Shown here: positions 42,503-50,337 of the stretch, in pieces
How positions within the stretch are numbered: position 1 is the stretch's first letter
How the letters are laid out: the number at the start of each line of letters is the position of its first letter
DNA from: Mariprofundus sp. NF
Lineage (GTDB): Bacteria; Pseudomonadota; Zetaproteobacteria; Mariprofundales; Mariprofundaceae
Reading direction: 5' to 3'
Assembly (NCBI RefSeq): GCF_013387455.1
Contig: NZ_VWNC01000007.1
Location: 93,850-157,849, forward strand
DNA: 64,000 nt
Program-made: the position numbers and the translations under genes
Notes under the pieces: generated by a model
Databases searched by the model: none
Seen by the model: only the letters and a program-made list of their open reading frames with translations
Told to the model about the DNA's origin: nothing

Positions 42503-43884
42503 TGCAGAAGCATGAACTGATCGTCATCGGTGGTGGCCCGGCCGGTCTGGCTGCTGCGACCACTGCGGCCAACGCTGGCGTTGAATGCCTGCTAATTGAT
42601 GAACAGGCCAATCCCGGCGGCCAGATCTATCGCGCCGTAGGCACAATTCCTGAGCAGCGCGCCTCACTGCTCGGCCCCGATTATAACTACGGACGCAAAC
42701 TGATTGATCAGTTTAACCAGAGTAGTGCCAGCTATCTGCCCTCCACCACACTATGGAACCTGAATAGCCAACGGGAGATAGGCCTTCTGCGCGATGGCAA
42801 AGCCTCTCTGATCTCTGCTGATCGCATTATCATTGCAACCGGAGCCATGGAGCGCCCGGTCTCCTTCCCCGGCTGGACACTGCCGGGTGTGATGAGTGCA
42901 GGTGCAGGACAGATCTTACTGAAATCTTCCGGACTTGTGCCCGCACAGGGTGTGGTTCTGGCCGGTGTTGGCCCCCTGCTTCTGCTGCTTGCCTGGCAAT
43001 ACCTGCATGCCGGTGTGAAGATTCACGCCATTCTGGATATGTCTCCAGCCGGCAATATCTGGCGCGCCCTGCCGCATCTGCCTGGCGCACTGCTCGCCCA
43101 CCACTACATCCTCAAAGGCTTGAAATATCAGTTGCAACTCAAGATGGCAGGGGTGAAGTTTTATAGTGGTGTGACTGAATTTCATGCGGTTGGCGGCGAT
43201 ACACTGGAGGCGGTTGAGTTCACCCATCGCGGCGGCAGGAAGCGTATTGATACCCATCTGCTATTAAGCCACTTTGGCGTCATCCCAGACAGCCATCTGA
43301 GCCGTTGTGCCGGTTGTGATCACAGCTGGGATGCCAATCAGCTCTGCTGGCGTCCGGTGGCCGATGAGTGGGATAACTCCTCAATCGATGGTATTGCCAT
43401 TGTCGGGGACGGCTCCGGCATCGGCGGTGCAGTTGCAGCACGACATGCCGGTCGTATCGCCGGTTTTGAGGCGGCACGTGCTCTGGGCCGCATAGATGAA
43501 AAACAGAGGGATATTGCTGCCCGTAAAGATCAGGGCTGGATGCGGGATGATCTGCGTGTGCGCCCCTTTTTAGAGGCCCGCTTCCATCCTCCGGCTGAGT
43601 TGTTAAGTGCACCGCCGGATGAAACCATGGTTTGTCGTTGTGAAGAGATCAATGCCGGAGCCATACGCACGGCCATCCATGCCGGCCATAAGGATGCCAA
43701 TCAGGTGAAGTTCCTTACCCGCTGTGGCATGGGGCCTTGTCAGGGTCGCCAATGTGATAACGCAGTCAGCCAGATTGTTGCCCGTGAACTGGGTGATAAA
43801 AAGATGATTTCCGGCGGCTATCGTATTCGTCCGCCGATTCGACCATTAACGATTGAGCAGCTTGCCGGGTTGGAAACAGAATGA
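42502..43884 (+). CDS. HcnB-like FAD/NAD(P)-binding oxidoreductase subunit
   Basis: 460 residues. An N-terminal FAD motif 'LIVIGGGPAGLAAATTAANAG', 'IIIATGAMERPVSFPGWTLPGV', a second dinucleotide fold 'GVVLAGVGPLLLLLAW', and a C-terminal BFD-type [2Fe-2S] region with 'MVCRCEEI' and 'CGMGPCQGRQC'. This is the middle subunit of HcnABC/opine oxidase-type enzymes. It overlaps the small subunit by one base and the HcnC-like gene by 4 nt, so the three subunits are made together. Confidence 0.9.
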   Translation: MQKHELIVIGGGPAGLAAATTAANAGVECLLIDEQANPGGQIYRAVGTIPEQRASLLGPDYNYGRKLIDQFNQSSASYLPSTTLWNLNSQREIGLLRDGKASLISADRIIIATGAMERPVSFPGWTLPGVMSAGAGQILLKSSGLVPAQGVVLAGVGPLLLLLAWQYLHAGVKIHAILDMSPAGNIWRALPHLPGALLAHHYILKGLKYQLQLKMAGVKFYSGVTEFHAVGGDTLEAVEFTHRGGRKRIDTHLLLSHFGVIPDSHLSRCAGCDHSWDANQLCWRPVADEWDNSSIDGIAIVGDGSGIGGAVAARHAGRIAGFEAARALGRIDEKQRDIAARKDQGWMRDDLRVRPFLEARFHPPAELLSAPPDETMVCRCEEINAGAIRTAIHAGHKDANQVKFLTRCGMGPCQGRQCDNAVSQIVARELGDKKMISGGYRIRPPIRPLTIEQLAGLETE

Positions 43885-44996
43885 AAGCAGATGTGATCAT
43901 TATCGGTGGCGGATTACAGGGCCTCTCGACTGCCCTGCAGCTGGGGCGTCGCGGCATCAAAGCTATCGTGCTGGAAAAAGAGAGCCCCGGCCGCCACGCT
44001 TCAGGTGTGAATGCCGGTGGTTTGCGCCAGCTTAATCGCCACATGGCTGAGATTCCGCTTACGGTTGCCGCTGCAGAGATGTGGAGAAATATCCGCGAAC
44101 TGGTGGATGATGATTGCGATGTCGTGCTCAATGGTCAGGTCAGGGTTGCTGAGAGCAGTGCACAACTGCAGAAGCTGCAGGCGCGTGTGGATACACTGCA
44201 GGCGCAGGGTTATCAGCATGAGCAGATCATTGATAGCGAAACGCTCTACAGGCTTGTGCCAAAGCTTGTCGGTGGATGTGTCGGTGCGCTCTACAATCCC
44301 GATGATGGCTCTGCCAGACCTTTCCATGCCGCCACAGCATTTCGCCACAAGGCAATCGCGCTCGGTGCTGAAATCCGTAGCGGTGTTGAGGTGCTGGGCA
44401 TCGAAGAGAGCAGTGATGGCTGGAAGCTTGAAACTACTCAGGGGGTGTTCTCTGCTGCAACCGTAGTGAACTGTGCCGGAGCCTGGGCCAACCGTTTCGC
44501 CGCCATGCTGGGAGAGTCGGTACCGCTTATCCCGAAAGCGCCGACATTGATGGTAACAGAGCGGCTACCGCCATTTCTTGATCTGACCGTAGGCGCAGAG
44601 GGCTACCAGCTCTCCTTCAAACAGATGCAGAACGGTACGGTGATTATCGGTGGTGCCCATCTGGCCAAGCTCGATTTTGAGCGCGAGCAGTCGGTGATCG
44701 ACTTTGCCACGCTGAAGACCAGCGCCCAAACCGTGACCCGCTTCTTTCCCCATATGGCTCAGGTTCGCATTGTGCGCACATGGGCTGGCATCGAAGGCTT
44801 TATGCCCGACAATATCCCTGTGATCGGGGCCAGCTCGAAAGCTGCCGGCATCTTTCACGCTTTCGGTTTCTCTGCACACGGATTCCAGCTCTCGCCGGTT
44901 GTTGGCCGTATCATGAGCGAACTGATTCTCGATGGAAAAACCGATCTGCCAATCGAACCATTCGATATCCGACGATTCCATGAATCGGAGTCATAA
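43881..44996 (+). CDS. HcnC-like FAD-dependent amine/imino acid dehydrogenase subunit
   Basis: 371 residues of the DAO family: 'DVIIIGGGLQGLSTALQLGRRG' as the FAD Rossmann motif, 'GVNAGGLRQLNRH' and C-terminal 'RTWAGIEGFMPDNIPVIG' plus 'GFSAHGFQLSPVVG'. It would be the catalytic subunit that oxidises an amino or imino acid C-N bond. Glycine (HCN synthase), opines, D-proline or hydroxyproline are family substrates; the neighbouring cyclodeaminase-family gene makes a proline-like or opine substrate more likely than glycine. Confidence 0.87.
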   Translation: MKADVIIIGGGLQGLSTALQLGRRGIKAIVLEKESPGRHASGVNAGGLRQLNRHMAEIPLTVAAAEMWRNIRELVDDDCDVVLNGQVRVAESSAQLQKLQARVDTLQAQGYQHEQIIDSETLYRLVPKLVGGCVGALYNPDDGSARPFHAATAFRHKAIALGAEIRSGVEVLGIEESSDGWKLETTQGVFSAATVVNCAGAWANRFAAMLGESVPLIPKAPTLMVTERLPPFLDLTVGAEGYQLSFKQMQNGTVIIGGAHLAKLDFEREQSVIDFATLKTSAQTVTRFFPHMAQVRIVRTWAGIEGFMPDNIPVIGASSKAAGIFHAFGFSAHGFQLSPVVGRIMSELILDGKTDLPIEPFDIRRFHESES

Positions 44997-45024
44997 CAAC
45001 GATGAACATTTAAAGGTGTAGACC

Positions 45025-45381
45025 ATGATTGAACGCATGCAAACAAAACAACGAATGAGCAGAATCGTTAAACACAACGGCACAATCTATCTGTGCGGCC
45101 AGGTCTGCAAAGATGCCGAGCAAGGCATTAAAGAGCAGACAGCAACGATGCTGGAGAAGGTCGATGAGCTGCTGCAACAAGCCGGTAGCGACAGGAATCA
45201 TATTTTATCGGCAACGATCTATATCAAAGACATGAAGTACTTCGCCGAGATGAATGAAGTTTGGGACAACTGGGTACCAGAGGGGCATGCACCAGCTCGC
45301 GCCTGTGTCACAGCCAGTATGGCTCGAGAAGCGCTATTGGTAGAGATCTCAGTGGTCGCTGCCGAAATCAACCCTGCATAA
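45025..45381 (+). CDS. RidA family enamine/imine deaminase
   Basis: 118 residues. The YjgF/RidA fold is indicated by '[21 protein letters not shown]', '[19 protein letters not shown]' and '[19 protein letters not shown]' with the conserved arginine in 'ARAC'. RidA hydrolyses reactive 2-aminoacrylate and other imines. It follows 28 nt after the HcnC-like gene with its own AAAGGTG site, as expected if it clears imines released by the dehydrogenase. Confidence 0.9.
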   Translation: MIERMQTKQRMSRIVKHNGTIYLCGQVCKDAEQGIKEQTATMLEKVDELLQQAGSDRNHILSATIYIKDMKYFAEMNEVWDNWVPEGHAPARACVTASMAREALLVEISVVAAEINPA

Positions 45382-45389
45382 CATTCAGA

Positions 45390-45399
45390 CGAAACCGAC
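45390..45399. repeat. Copy B of CGAAACCGAC
   Basis: The 10-mer recurs 9 nt after the RidA stop, again followed by a G-run (AGCGGGGGCAGG). See the copy at 40124. Confidence 0.3.
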
Positions 45400-45520
45400 A
45401 GCGGGGGCAGGTCTACCCTTGTACCATTGTATAGCTGTTATTTTGTTTTTCTGATTCTAAGGGCAGAGTTCTCAACATAATATATTCAGCGGATTTAAGG
45501 CTGACGAAAGGAAGTTAGCC

Positions 45521-46195
45521 ATGATCCCCTTCAGACTCATTGATGAAGCCACTGAACACGGTACTACCATGCGCTTGTATAAACGTGGTATCGATTATTC
45601 GATTCGCGTGGATAAAGCTGGCGACTTGATGAACAGCCGCCTGCACTACTCGGAAGATGTATTGGCGGAACTGGCCTGCAAAGCGATTGCCGGGCGGAAA
45701 AAACCTCATCTTCTGGTGGGCGGTCTTGGCATGGGTTACACACTGGCTGCAGTACTTGCCAACACAACCGATTGTGCGCGGGTAACTGTCTCTGAACTGA
45801 TGTCGGCCGTGGTTCGCTGGAACCGGGAATACCTGGGTATTCTGGCTGGCAGCCCGATAGAGGATGAGCGTGTTCACATTCTGGAACAGGACGTCGGCAA
45901 AGTAATGCGTGAAAACAAAAACGGCTTCGATGCCATTATGCTCGATGTCGACAATGGCCCGGATGGTTTCAGCCGTGATGATAACGATGCCCTGTATGGC
46001 CTGCGCGGACTGAACAATGCCTATGATGCACTTAAACCCGGTGGTGTGCTTACTGTCTGGTCTGCCTCCAAAGATCAGGCATTTACCCAGCGTATGATGA
46101 AGGTCGGTTTCGATGTGGATCAGAAGCAGGTGCGTTCGCTCTCGGAAAAATCCGGCGTACACCACACCATCTGGATCGCCATTCGTCCGGGTTAA
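45521..46195 (+). CDS. Spermidine synthase-like methyltransferase-fold protein
   Basis: 224 residues with the spermidine-synthase/SAM fold: 'LLVGGLGMGYTLAAVLA', then 'VTVSELMSAVVRWNREYLG' and 'FDAIMLDVDNGPDG', where the family D-x-x-D/E aminopropyl site is modified. Members of this branch are often annotated as SpeE-like but lack a proven activity. AAGGAAG lies 6-7 nt before the ATG. It stands alone, 140 nt after ridA. Confidence 0.75.
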   Translation: MIPFRLIDEATEHGTTMRLYKRGIDYSIRVDKAGDLMNSRLHYSEDVLAELACKAIAGRKKPHLLVGGLGMGYTLAAVLANTTDCARVTVSELMSAVVRWNREYLGILAGSPIEDERVHILEQDVGKVMRENKNGFDAIMLDVDNGPDGFSRDDNDALYGLRGLNNAYDALKPGGVLTVWSASKDQAFTQRMMKVGFDVDQKQVRSLSEKSGVHHTIWIAIRPG

Positions 46196-46289
46196 TGCTG
46201 ATGACTGTTTACCAGGCCCCAGCATTGCGAGACTTGCCGCTGATTGTTCGTATACTTGGCGTGGTCTATGACAGGAGAGAGTCCGGTTT

Positions 46290-46556
46290 ATGAATGAACA
46301 GCCCAACAACCCACTGCATGGCATGACCCTGGAGAAAGTCCTCAATGCGCTGGTTGAACACTATGGTTGGGGTGAGCTGGGCATCTACGTCAGGATCAAA
46401 TGTTTTAACAACGACCCTTCGGTAAAATCGAGCCTGAAATTCCTGCGAAGAAATCCCTGGGCACGAACCAAGGTGGAGAAACTCTATCTTGATATGCTGC
46501 AAGAGATTGAGCGTGAAAACACGCCTAAGTGGCCCTACACCAACAAGCCGAACTGA
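46290..46556 (+). CDS. VF530/DUF2132 family small protein
   Basis: 88 residues containing '[21 protein letters not shown]', 'IRIKCF'-like '[30 protein letters not shown]' in shortened form, and a C-terminal 'LYLDM'. This matches the VF530 family of small conserved helical proteins, thought to bind DNA on structural grounds. GGAGAG precedes the ATG. Confidence 0.85.
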   Translation: MNEQPNNPLHGMTLEKVLNALVEHYGWGELGIYVRIKCFNNDPSVKSSLKFLRRNPWARTKVEKLYLDMLQEIERENTPKWPYTNKPN

Positions 46557-46654
46557 TAAAATTAATCATCACAGTGTCTGTCCAATGAGCAGCCCTGCAT
46601 ATTCATTAAGCATTCATCCAACTCAATCAGGCTAAAGGCATTGATATTTCACCC

Positions 46655-46685
46655 TTCACCATTGGCATAGCCATTGCTGTATAAT
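46655..46685 (+). promoter_or_regulatory. Candidate promoter with consensus -10 box
   Basis: Perfect TATAAT at 46680-46685 about 120 nt before the large carboxykinase-like gene; the best -35 candidate, TTCACC, is 19 nt away and poor. The rest of the 248-nt gap shows nothing clear. Confidence 0.28.
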
Positions 46686-46804
46686 CAGTGCGTTAAAAAC
46701 CTGAAAGAGCATTGGTATAGCATTAGAATTCAGATGGTATCCAGCCACTCAGATGGGTAGAATAGACGAGTAATTTAAATGAACTTGAATACCGGATTTA
46801 GTCA

Positions 46805-49800
46805 ATGAATGAGCCTGTCTTTACAACAGAAAATGATCATAGTGCAGCGCCACCGCATGTGTGGCACCAGCATATCAATCTCAAGCTGGCCGCATTGGGT
46901 CAGCCGACCTGCAAACTTGAGGGTGGAGACCACTCCTACCTGACCATTGCTGACAGTCTGCTCAAACATTACGCACGCCAACGCCGTCTGCTCTCAGCCT
47001 ACCGCTGCCCTGCCGATCAACGCATTCAGAACTTTCTCAATGCCTATCTGGCTGAGCATGGTGTTGAGCAACAGGTGGAGCTGCCCGGCACCACATTTGT
47101 TCTTGATCGTCCCGGCATGGCGCGCGAAGTATCGCTGCCGCTCAACGGCACCCATTTCCACTCCGATCTGGTCGACTCCTACCGCCTGCTACAGGGGGTG
47201 CTGCACAACCCGAAAAGCGACCGCCGCACCACTAAGGGAGTATTCCATATTGCTGCCGGTGGCCTGCCTGTGCCGGCTGATAAACTTGAGGTGCCGGTTG
47301 CCACCTATGGTGCCCTGATCAAAGAGGCACTGAATCCCCCCCGCTCTCTAATGGAGCTGCCTGCCACCAGTGAGGAGGAGAAGAAGGCGGAGGTATGGGT
47401 ATCGCTGTTACTACGCCCGAAAGTACGCCCGGGCGTGCCGGGTGTTGTCGGTGTTGCCGGCCTGTTATCAGACAAGAGTCTGGAGGTGCGCATGTTTGCC
47501 CCCGGTGGTCTGGTCTCCAATCTCGATTTTGTAGAGTCGATCTTCGGTAATGCCGGTGATCCGTTTTTGACTGAAAATGATGCTGCAGCCGATATCGAGC
47601 ACTGGACCGGCCAGAGCGGCTGCATCATTCTCGCCCCGCATCTGGTGAAGCTGAAGAAGAAGGCACTGGGGCTACCGCACATTGATGAGGCCACTGATCG
47701 CCAGCGCCATGACGGCATGTGCTGGCAGCATGAAGATGATCTCTATAACGATGGTCAGGCATTTAAAGTGGTCTGCCGTGACAAACGCGGTGTTATCGTC
47801 ACCATCATTGCCGACAACTACTTCGGCTACAGCAAGAAAGAGATTAAATCCCAGATCAGTTATTCGGCCAACCTCTTCGGTGGCTGTGAAGAGGAGCATG
47901 CCGGTGGCGCACTGGCATTTCCACGCTACAACCTTGGTGAGGTCTATATCCCGCGTGCCAGTGATATGCTCGACAATCACACCTTTGCCGACCTATGCCA
48001 TCGCCTGAGCGATAAGATAGAGCTCAAACCGGAAGGTTATGCGGTTGATAAGCAGTACCCCGACATCATCTATCTGCCTGAAGATGCGCAGATCAGTATG
48101 CATGAGATGCAGATCTGCTGGCAAGGTCCAAACGGACCGTCACAGATCAAACTGCTGGCCGCTAATACCTTTATCTACCCCAGTGGTTTCAGGGTACATA
48201 TGGCGCGCCATGCCCACTCACCAAGCTGGCGACTGATCGGCACCATTGGTGAAGGCACCTTCTGTCATAAACCAAGTACCGTATCTGGCGGCGGCAAATC
48301 GGAGATCTCCAAGTCGATTGCCGGTGCAGTGATCTCAGGGCCAACCTATGTCGATAACTTTGAACAGGATCTCAAACAGGTTAGGGCTATCTTTGAGCGT
48401 AACTATAGTGACCGCTTCCGTCATCCTGAATCGGAGAAAAGTGATTCTCGAACGCTGCTGAGCAAGGAGCGCAGTCTGGGCTCTGTGATCAAACTGCTAA
48501 CCCCTTCGATTCTCGACTACACAGATGAGTACAACCATTGGCTGAAAACCATTCCGAGCCACATTCTCGCACTGGTCTTCATGATCAAGCGCTTCTACAG
48601 AACTGCCTGGGGAGAGAACTGGCACGAGCACTTCTCCGTTGATACGGTTAACGGCAGTCCCGGTCATGAACTGAGATACAATGGTCGCAAGCTGATGGCC
48701 AGCTATCTGCGTGTCGGTTTTGCAGATGATGGCAGCTGGCGCCTGTTCAAGTTGCGTCAGGACTTTATCGCATCGGATAAAATCCAGATGGAGGATGATA
48801 TCAGCGCCTCGATTGTCATTCCTGCAAGTTATGTCAGCGGGCTCAACCCGGAGTATGACCACCCCTGCATCAAGCTGGTGGACAACTGTGAAAAAAGACT
48901 CTTCCAAAGGCCTGATGAAGCGGTTAACCGTGGGTCGGATACACAGACCGAGTCTGATCTCTCCAGCGGCAACAGCTTTATCTCCAATTTCCAGCCTATG
49001 CAGCGGGACGATGCCCGTGAACTGATGGATGATGTGATGCATTTTGAGGAGTTCAGCGAACCTATGCAGTCGCTGATCCGCCATGCTTCAGAGATGGATG
49101 AGTCGCTCTACTTCATCTCCAGCGCACATCCGAGAATTGTCGATGGTAAACCGAGCCTGAATGTCCGCTACCTGCAGGATCGTCCTGATCTTGCCGATCC
49201 GCGCTCGAAATATCTGGCTGAAGTCAGCACCCGTCTGCGCCGGGGACTTGAACCGGAACAGAAGGTCTACCTTCCGGTTAATGCGGTTCTGACCGGACGA
49301 CGAAACAATCCGGCGGAACCGGGCATCCGGCCACTGGCGGTCTATAATCCGATCCATTATCAGAAACTTCCTGAGCTGTTCATGGATTTCATCTGCAGCC
49401 TGACCGGCAAATCACCATCCACTACAGGTGCCGGTTCTGAGGGGGCACTCACCAAGGGCCCTTTCAATCCGCTTAGCGCCACAGCAGACCTTAATACAGC
49501 ACTGGTCTCCTTTATCCTCTGTGGTTATGACGGCTTCTCCACGGCTGCCGGTTACATTGGATCAAAACGGCGCATCGATCATGACATCAGCATGTTAATA
49601 CCTGAAATCTGGTGCCGCCTGCCGGCCAAAGTTCAGAAGCCTCAATATATGATCAAATGGGGCTATCTGAAAAAACTGGAAGATTTTGAATACAACGGTA
49701 AAACCGTGCTTGCCAGTCGTCTTGGCTACCGGATCAGCAAGCGTTTCGTGCGCAACCATTTCGGCAAACTGTTTGATACACCTGTGGCTGTGTTTGATAA

Positions 49801-50284
49801 AGCGATGCTGAAACCGGAAACGCAGGATATGGAAAGCTTTGTCGATGGCATCAACAATATATGCGAAGCTCACCAGCGCGTCGCCCTCTCCTACTTCGAG
49901 GATAGCTCTATTGATGATGCCTGCCCGCCACTGCAGGCACTACTGCATATCATGGCTCATGGTCATTACCAGGGCAGGGATATTCATGATCCATCCATCC
50001 GCCAGATGTTCAGTCGCGAGGAGCTGCTGCAGAGTGACTGGTACCAGGAACGCCTGAACATTAAACAGGCTCGTGACTCTCAGGTTTGGCTACAGCACCG
50101 CGAGAATCTCAATGCTCAGATCACTGTGCTTGATGAAGATGAGCATGAGAGACGCGCACATCTTGCCGAACGTATCAGCAAGACTGATCGCATGATTGAG
50201 AGGGTGACAAGTGATGACTACCTGCAACGCCTGCAGGGCACCCTCGGTGCTGACTGGATTCACCACGACAATGTGAGAGAATGA
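46805..50284 (+). CDS. Very large protein, probable PPi-type phosphoenolpyruvate carboxykinase
   Basis: 1159 residues, close to the roughly 1,100-1,200 residues of PPi-PEPCKs described from Entamoeba and Propionibacterium and much longer than GTP- or ATP-PEPCKs. A P-loop-like stretch 'STVSGGGKSEISKS' near residues 492-505 parallels the kinase-1a loop of PEPCKs. Other well-conserved-looking blocks are 'NYFGYSKKEIKSQISYSANL' (about 337-356), 'GAGSEGALTKGPFNPL' (about 878-893) and 'GYIGSKRRIDHDIS' (about 916-929). The enzyme would interconvert PEP, CO2 and phosphate with oxaloacetate and pyrophosphate. My recognition rests on length, the P-loop-like motif and remembered sequence features; it could be another large uncharacterised family. 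It is followed by a strong terminator. Confidence 0.6.
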   Translation: MNEPVFTTENDHSAAPPHVWHQHINLKLAALGQPTCKLEGGDHSYLTIADSLLKHYARQRRLLSAYRCPADQRIQNFLNAYLAEHGVEQQVELPGTTFVLDRPGMAREVSLPLNGTHFHSDLVDSYRLLQGVLHNPKSDRRTTKGVFHIAAGGLPVPADKLEVPVATYGALIKEALNPPRSLMELPATSEEEKKAEVWVSLLLRPKVRPGVPGVVGVAGLLSDKSLEVRMFAPGGLVSNLDFVESIFGNAGDPFLTENDAAADIEHWTGQSGCIILAPHLVKLKKKALGLPHIDEATDRQRHDGMCWQHEDDLYNDGQAFKVVCRDKRGVIVTIIADNYFGYSKKEIKSQISYSANLFGGCEEEHAGGALAFPRYNLGEVYIPRASDMLDNHTFADLCHRLSDKIELKPEGYAVDKQYPDIIYLPEDAQISMHEMQICWQGPNGPSQIKLLAANTFIYPSGFRVHMARHAHSPSWRLIGTIGEGTFCHKPSTVSGGGKSEISKSIAGAVISGPTYVDNFEQDLKQVRAIFERNYSDRFRHPESEKSDSRTLLSKERSLGSVIKLLTPSILDYTDEYNHWLKTIPSHILALVFMIKRFYRTAWGENWHEHFSVDTVNGSPGHELRYNGRKLMASYLRVGFADDGSWRLFKLRQDFIASDKIQMEDDISASIVIPASYVSGLNPEYDHPCIKLVDNCEKRLFQRPDEAVNRGSDTQTESDLSSGNSFISNFQPMQRDDARELMDDVMHFEEFSEPMQSLIRHASEMDESLYFISSAHPRIVDGKPSLNVRYLQDRPDLADPRSKYLAEVSTRLRRGLEPEQKVYLPVNAVLTGRRNNPAEPGIRPLAVYNPIHYQKLPELFMDFICSLTGKSPSTTGAGSEGALTKGPFNPLSATADLNTALVSFILCGYDGFSTAAGYIGSKRRIDHDISMLIPEIWCRLPAKVQKPQYMIKWGYLKKLEDFEYNGKTVLASRLGYRISKRFVRNHFGKLFDTPVAVFDKAMLKPETQDMESFVDGINNICEAHQRVALSYFEDSSIDDACPPLQALLHIMAHGHYQGRDIHDPSIRQMFSREELLQSDWYQERLNIKQARDSQVWLQHRENLNAQITVLDEDEHERRAHLAERISKTDRMIERVTSDDYLQRLQGTLGADWIHHDNVRE

Positions 50285-50288
50285 AACA

Positions 50289-50316
50289 AAAAAGGCCGCT
50301 GAAAAGCGGCCTTTTT
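50289..50316. terminator. Strong bidirectional intrinsic terminator
   Basis: AAAAAGGCCGCT-GAAA-AGCGGCCTTTTT, a perfect 12-bp stem with a GAAA tetraloop and T-runs on both strands, between two convergent genes. Confidence 0.93.
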
Positions 50317-50337
50317 CTATTATCCTGTAGATCTATT

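Noticed and set aside
42200..44996. Straight call of hydrogen cyanide synthase HcnABC
   Set aside because: The subunit layout matches, but so do opine and hydroxyproline dehydrogenases, and the neighbouring cyclodeaminase-family and RidA genes favour an imino acid route.
45515..46345. 276-codon minus-strand open frame
   Set aside because: Antisense to the spermidine-synthase-like gene, which has a good ribosome site and recognisable motifs.
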